A stretch of DNA of 64,000 bases from JANLVJ01 sp031363945 (lineage in GTDB: Bacteria > Bacteroidota > Bacteroidia > Sphingobacteriales > Sphingobacteriaceae), in the NCBI GenBank assembly GCA_031363945.1, contig JANLVJ010000065.1, positions 62,001 through 126,000 on the forward strand, written 5' to 3'. Of this stretch, positions 61,692-64,000 are shown one piece after another (the stretch's first letter is position 1; every line of letters starts with the position of its first letter). The translations under genes and the position numbers were made by a program. The notes under the pieces are model-generated. The model did not search any database, was not told where the DNA came from, and worked only from the letters and a program-made list of their open reading frames with translations.

Positions 61692-62459
61692 AGAAAAATT
61701 AGCTGCCAGACTTTCGTCCAGATACCTGGATGAATACGAATGATCATTGCCATTGATAAAAATAACTGTTTGATTTTTTATCAGGTTAATAACCTTACGA
61801 ATCACAGAAAATGAAACTGCAGGACAACCCTGACTGCGACCTAACCTGCCAAGTTGGTGAATTGAGCTTTCACTGACATATGCTGCAGCATGTAATACGA
61901 TAGAACGTAAAGATGCCTTATCATTAAAACCATCATCCATACCTAATAGTCGTAGCGAACGCCCGTGTTTGCCGTTATAGAGCATTCCAGTAACATAGAA
62001 TCCAAGACTACTTTCATATGAACTTAATTCATTTGAAAAATGACAAGCCATATCTTCACCACTTCCCTGCCCATGGGCGACCCAGGTATTGAGCATAAGT
62101 TCTCGCTTTTTTAAATCAATAATCCACATGCGTTTACTGCAGCTTGATTTACAATAATCTACAATCGTAAGAATGTGCGCATCAGACGCAGTTTTACCCA
62201 ATTTTTGTAAATTATAGAAACCAGTTACAGCCTTCTTGAAAACTATACTATCAAGCCCAGCTTCGCTTAGCTTTGCGACCTGATAAATATTACCGGTGTA
62301 TTGCCCAAATAAAATAAGGGATATAGTCAGATCAGCTTTAAATATTGGTTGAATAGTTACAAAAGGAAAACTATATGGAGTATTGGAGAAACTTGAAACA
62401 GGTAGCGATGCAATAGCAACTAAAAATATAAATGTACAGGATAATATAAGTTTACGCAT
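61665..62459 (-). CDS. Murein L,D-transpeptidase catalytic-domain family protein
   Basis: A 264-residue exported protein with an N-terminal membrane/signal segment (about 5-24). The C-terminal domain is a YkuD-like L,D-transpeptidase variant: H190 in V-L-H-A-A-A-Y and C212 in G-R-S-Q-G-C212-P-A form the catalytic pair. W-I-I-D-L-K-K-R and H-G-Q-G-S-G precede it. It is expected to act on peptidoglycan cross-links or attach proteins in the periplasm. It is convergent and overlapping with pabB. Confidence 0.88.
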   Translation of the reverse strand: MRKLILSCTFIFLVAIASLPVSSFSNTPYSFPFVTIQPIFKADLTISLILFGQYTGNIYQVAKLSEAGLDSIVFKKAVTGFYNLQKLGKTASDAHILTIVDYCKSSCSKRMWIIDLKKRELMLNTWVAHGQGSGEDMACHFSNELSSYESSLGFYVTGMLYNGKHGRSLRLLGMDDGFNDKASLRSIVLHAAAYVSESSIHQLGRLGRSQGCPAVSFSVIRKVINLIKNQTVIFINGNDHSYSSRYLDESLAANFSLRDYTGNF

Positions 62460-62786
62460 AGTGTATTATTTATGGCTTTTTTTACGGTGCCACGGTGTTT
62501 TTAGTTTGTACTAATTACCAGGAAAAATATTTTATTTCTTAAAATGTCATTTTGATCAGCCTGTCTATTTTTAAGATGATGTTTAAGTAGATAGCAAATT
62601 TTATCTGTCACAAATGTACTACAATTAAAATATAGTTTTCTTTTCAATTTTTAAGTCAGATTTATTTCAAAAACGCTTAATTTGATCATGAATCAATAAT
62701 TTAATTATTCCTTTAAGGTAATTTTCTTGCTTTTATTGTTTCGAACAACCAATTAATTTTGTTTAATGTCTAAATAATTGTTTTTT
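62460..62786. other. AT-rich divergent promoter region (L,D-transpeptidase / DPP IV)
   Basis: A 327-bp spacer between divergent starts, rich in A/T runs. A forward TAATTTTG with an upstream TTG is the only promoter-like signal noted. No coding frame, operator palindrome or RNA gene was recognised. Confidence 0.5.
62754..62761 (+). promoter_or_regulatory. Candidate -7 promoter element (TAATTTTG) for the DPP IV-like gene
   Basis: TAATTTTG matches TAnnTTTG, 25 bp before the ATG at 62787. A TTG at 62736-62738 is 15 bp upstream, slightly short of the usual spacing. Confidence 0.45.
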
Positions 62787-64000
62787 ATGTATAAAAAAAG
62801 TACGTTTTATCACTACCTGTTCTTTAGTTTTTTCATAACCAGTCTGGTAACATCTCAACTTTATGCTCAACAAAAAGAGGCCTATGCGAGTATAAAAGAA
62901 GCCCTCAATACTGGGTACTTTCTGAGAGGCAAACATGGACCAGTAAGTGTAAACTGGATAAATTCAGGAAATGAGTTCTCCTACATTGCCAATCAAAGGA
63001 TATACACTTTTAATCCGGAAACCAAGACTGAGACACTCATTTTCGATAAAACAGGCCTTAAATTCCCCGAGAACTCATTAAAATTTGATTATGAATCATT
63101 CCAATGGTCAAATGATTCAAAACGTTTGGTATTCAAAGCTAATTCAAAGCAGATTTACCGGCGCTCAGCCATCTCTGATTTTTATATCTATGATGTTCAG
63201 TCTAAGAACCTGAAAGAGGCTGCAAAATCAGCACGCTCTGCAGAGTTATCACCCGACGGCTCAATGGTCGGGATAGAAAGAAACGGTAATATGTCAGTTT
63301 TGAACTTTAAAAGTGGCAAAGAATTAGCGCTTACCAATGATAAAACAAGTGATGAAGGAGTCTTTAATGGACACTTTGACTGGGTATATGAAGAAGAATT
63401 TGGGCTGGCACAAGGTTGGAACTGGTCTCCAGATAGTAAGTATATGGCTTTCTGGCAATTTGATGAAAAATCAGTACCGATATTTCAAATGTCTGATTAT
63501 GTTGGCCTGCATCCTGAGCAGCTTAAAATTCCAATACCTCAACCCGGTGATAAAAACCCTGCTGTCAGAATCGGGATAACAAATGCTTTAACGGGTAAAA
63601 AAATATTTTTACAACCCGACGAAACAGGTGATTTCTATATTCCCAGAATATACTGGACTTCAAACCCTGATGAACTTGCTCTTATGACCCTGAACAGGGC
63701 ACAAAATCATATGAAGCTTTATTTCTTCAATGTAAAAACAGGTCAGCACAGGGTTGTGCTTGAAGAGCAAAATACAAACTGGGTGGCCATCTTCAACTTT
63801 TATACTGATGTGAATGATATGGTTTATTTCCCCCTAAATTCAAAAGAATTTTTCTGGGTTTCTGATCGTTCAGGCTTTAACCATCTCTACAGATATGATT
63901 ATACAGGAAAGCTCTTAAATCAGGTGACAAAAGGTGACTGGGATTTAATAAAGGTTGTCGGCATTGATCCGTTAAAGAAATCAGTTTCGTATCTGTCTGC
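62787..64000 (+). CDS. Dipeptidyl peptidase IV-like S9 peptidase (partial, C-terminus off window)
   Basis: Reading from ATG 62787 gives about 404 residues open to the edge. A signal peptide (ends Q-L-Y-A-Q) is followed by the DPP IV N-terminal beta-propeller. The diagnostic D-W-V-Y-E-E-E-F motif with its Glu pair binding the substrate N-terminus is near residues 196-203, followed by W-N-W-S-P-D-S-K-Y-M-A-F-W. The alpha/beta-hydrolase catalytic domain with Ser-Asp-His lies beyond the window. It probably removes X-Pro dipeptides in the periplasm. Confidence 0.92.
   Translation, partial: MYKKSTFYHYLFFSFFITSLVTSQLYAQQKEAYASIKEALNTGYFLRGKHGPVSVNWINSGNEFSYIANQRIYTFNPETKTETLIFDKTGLKFPENSLKFDYESFQWSNDSKRLVFKANSKQIYRRSAISDFYIYDVQSKNLKEAAKSARSAELSPDGSMVGIERNGNMSVLNFKSGKELALTNDKTSDEGVFNGHFDWVYEEEFGLAQGWNWSPDSKYMAFWQFDEKSVPIFQMSDYVGLHPEQLKIPIPQPGDKNPAVRIGITNALTGKKIFLQPDETGDFYIPRIYWTSNPDELALMTLNRAQNHMKLYFFNVKTGQHRVVLEEQNTNWVAIFNFYTDVNDMVYFPLNSKEFFWVSDRSGFNHLYRYDYTGKLLNQVTKGDWDLIKVVGIDPLKKSVSYLS

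Noticed and set aside
1..64000. CRISPR arrays, insertion sequences, prophage or integrase genes
   Set aside because: No spaced direct repeats, transposase motifs or phage genes were seen on either strand.

Overview
The window reads as chromosomal DNA of a Bacteroidota bacterium, most like the Sphingobacteriales/Chitinophagales group. Supporting signs are the low to moderate G+C, the near absence of Shine-Dalgarno sequences, several TAnnTTTG promoter elements, and family content typical of the phylum: DUF4254 beside a GT9 glycosyltransferase, DUF4294, a GIN-domain lipoprotein, BshB1, L-lysine 6-transaminase and a DPP IV-type S9 peptidase. Most genes are housekeeping or cell-envelope genes. I see no insertion sequence, prophage, integrase or CRISPR array. 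Two genes are cut by the edges: an ABC exporter half at the left and a DPP IV-like peptidase at the right.

Layout. 1-3.4 kb: heterodimeric ABC exporter. 3.5-7.5 kb: PolX, GT9, DUF4254, SixA-like phosphatase. 7.8-12 kb: CAP protein, then an operon read leftward of GT2, ECF sigma factor, rsmG and dprA. 12.2-18.9 kb: rightward run of tgt, LptF/G-type permease, EamA transporter, a 971-residue HExxH/propeller/barrel protein and a LapA-like protein. 18.9-22.2 kb: a small-gene zone with two orphan hypotheticals, a Pr6Pr remnant, tRNA-Gly(CCC), a lipoprotein, a decayed histidine kinase fragment and a GIN lipoprotein. 22.3-27.8 kb: nrdB-nrdA with a perfect DnaA box upstream, gpmA, mnmA. 27.9-36 kb: GH20 hexosaminidase, nucleotidyltransferase, two outer-membrane barrels and an Amt transporter. 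36.5-45.4 kb: TetR-like regulator plus ABC1 kinase, a GH2 enzyme, trxB, and a phosphonate-type trio (FAD oxidoreductase, XRE-cupin regulator, PhnX-like HAD). 45.4-54 kb: LolE-type permease, NamZ-like muramidase, fmt, class IV aminotransferase, RluD, NagX-like acyltransferase, lysine 6-transaminase. 53.9-64 kb: bshB1 and gpx, DUF4294, rel, fur, purA, pabB, L,D-transpeptidase, DPP IV.

Several genes combine into recognisable functions. Thiol redox homeostasis is represented by bshB1, gpx and trxB. dNTP supply is represented by nrdBA with a possible replication-linked promoter. Amino-sugar and peptidoglycan turnover is represented by GH20, NamZ, a NagX-like protein and an L,D-transpeptidase. Folate synthesis is represented by pabB and possibly a pabC-like gene. 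tRNA and rRNA modification is represented by tgt, mnmA, rsmG and rluD.

The most notable observations are proteins whose expected catalytic or metal-binding residues are visibly replaced. PolX has E-x-E for D-x-D and an Arg for the third Asp, with its PHP nuclease intact. TGT lacks all three zinc cysteines. The GH2 enzyme has Gly at the acid/base position. The ABC exporter pair has one fully degenerate ATP site. The least characterised items are the 971-residue gluzincin-propeller-barrel protein and the transporter-less phosphonate-type trio.
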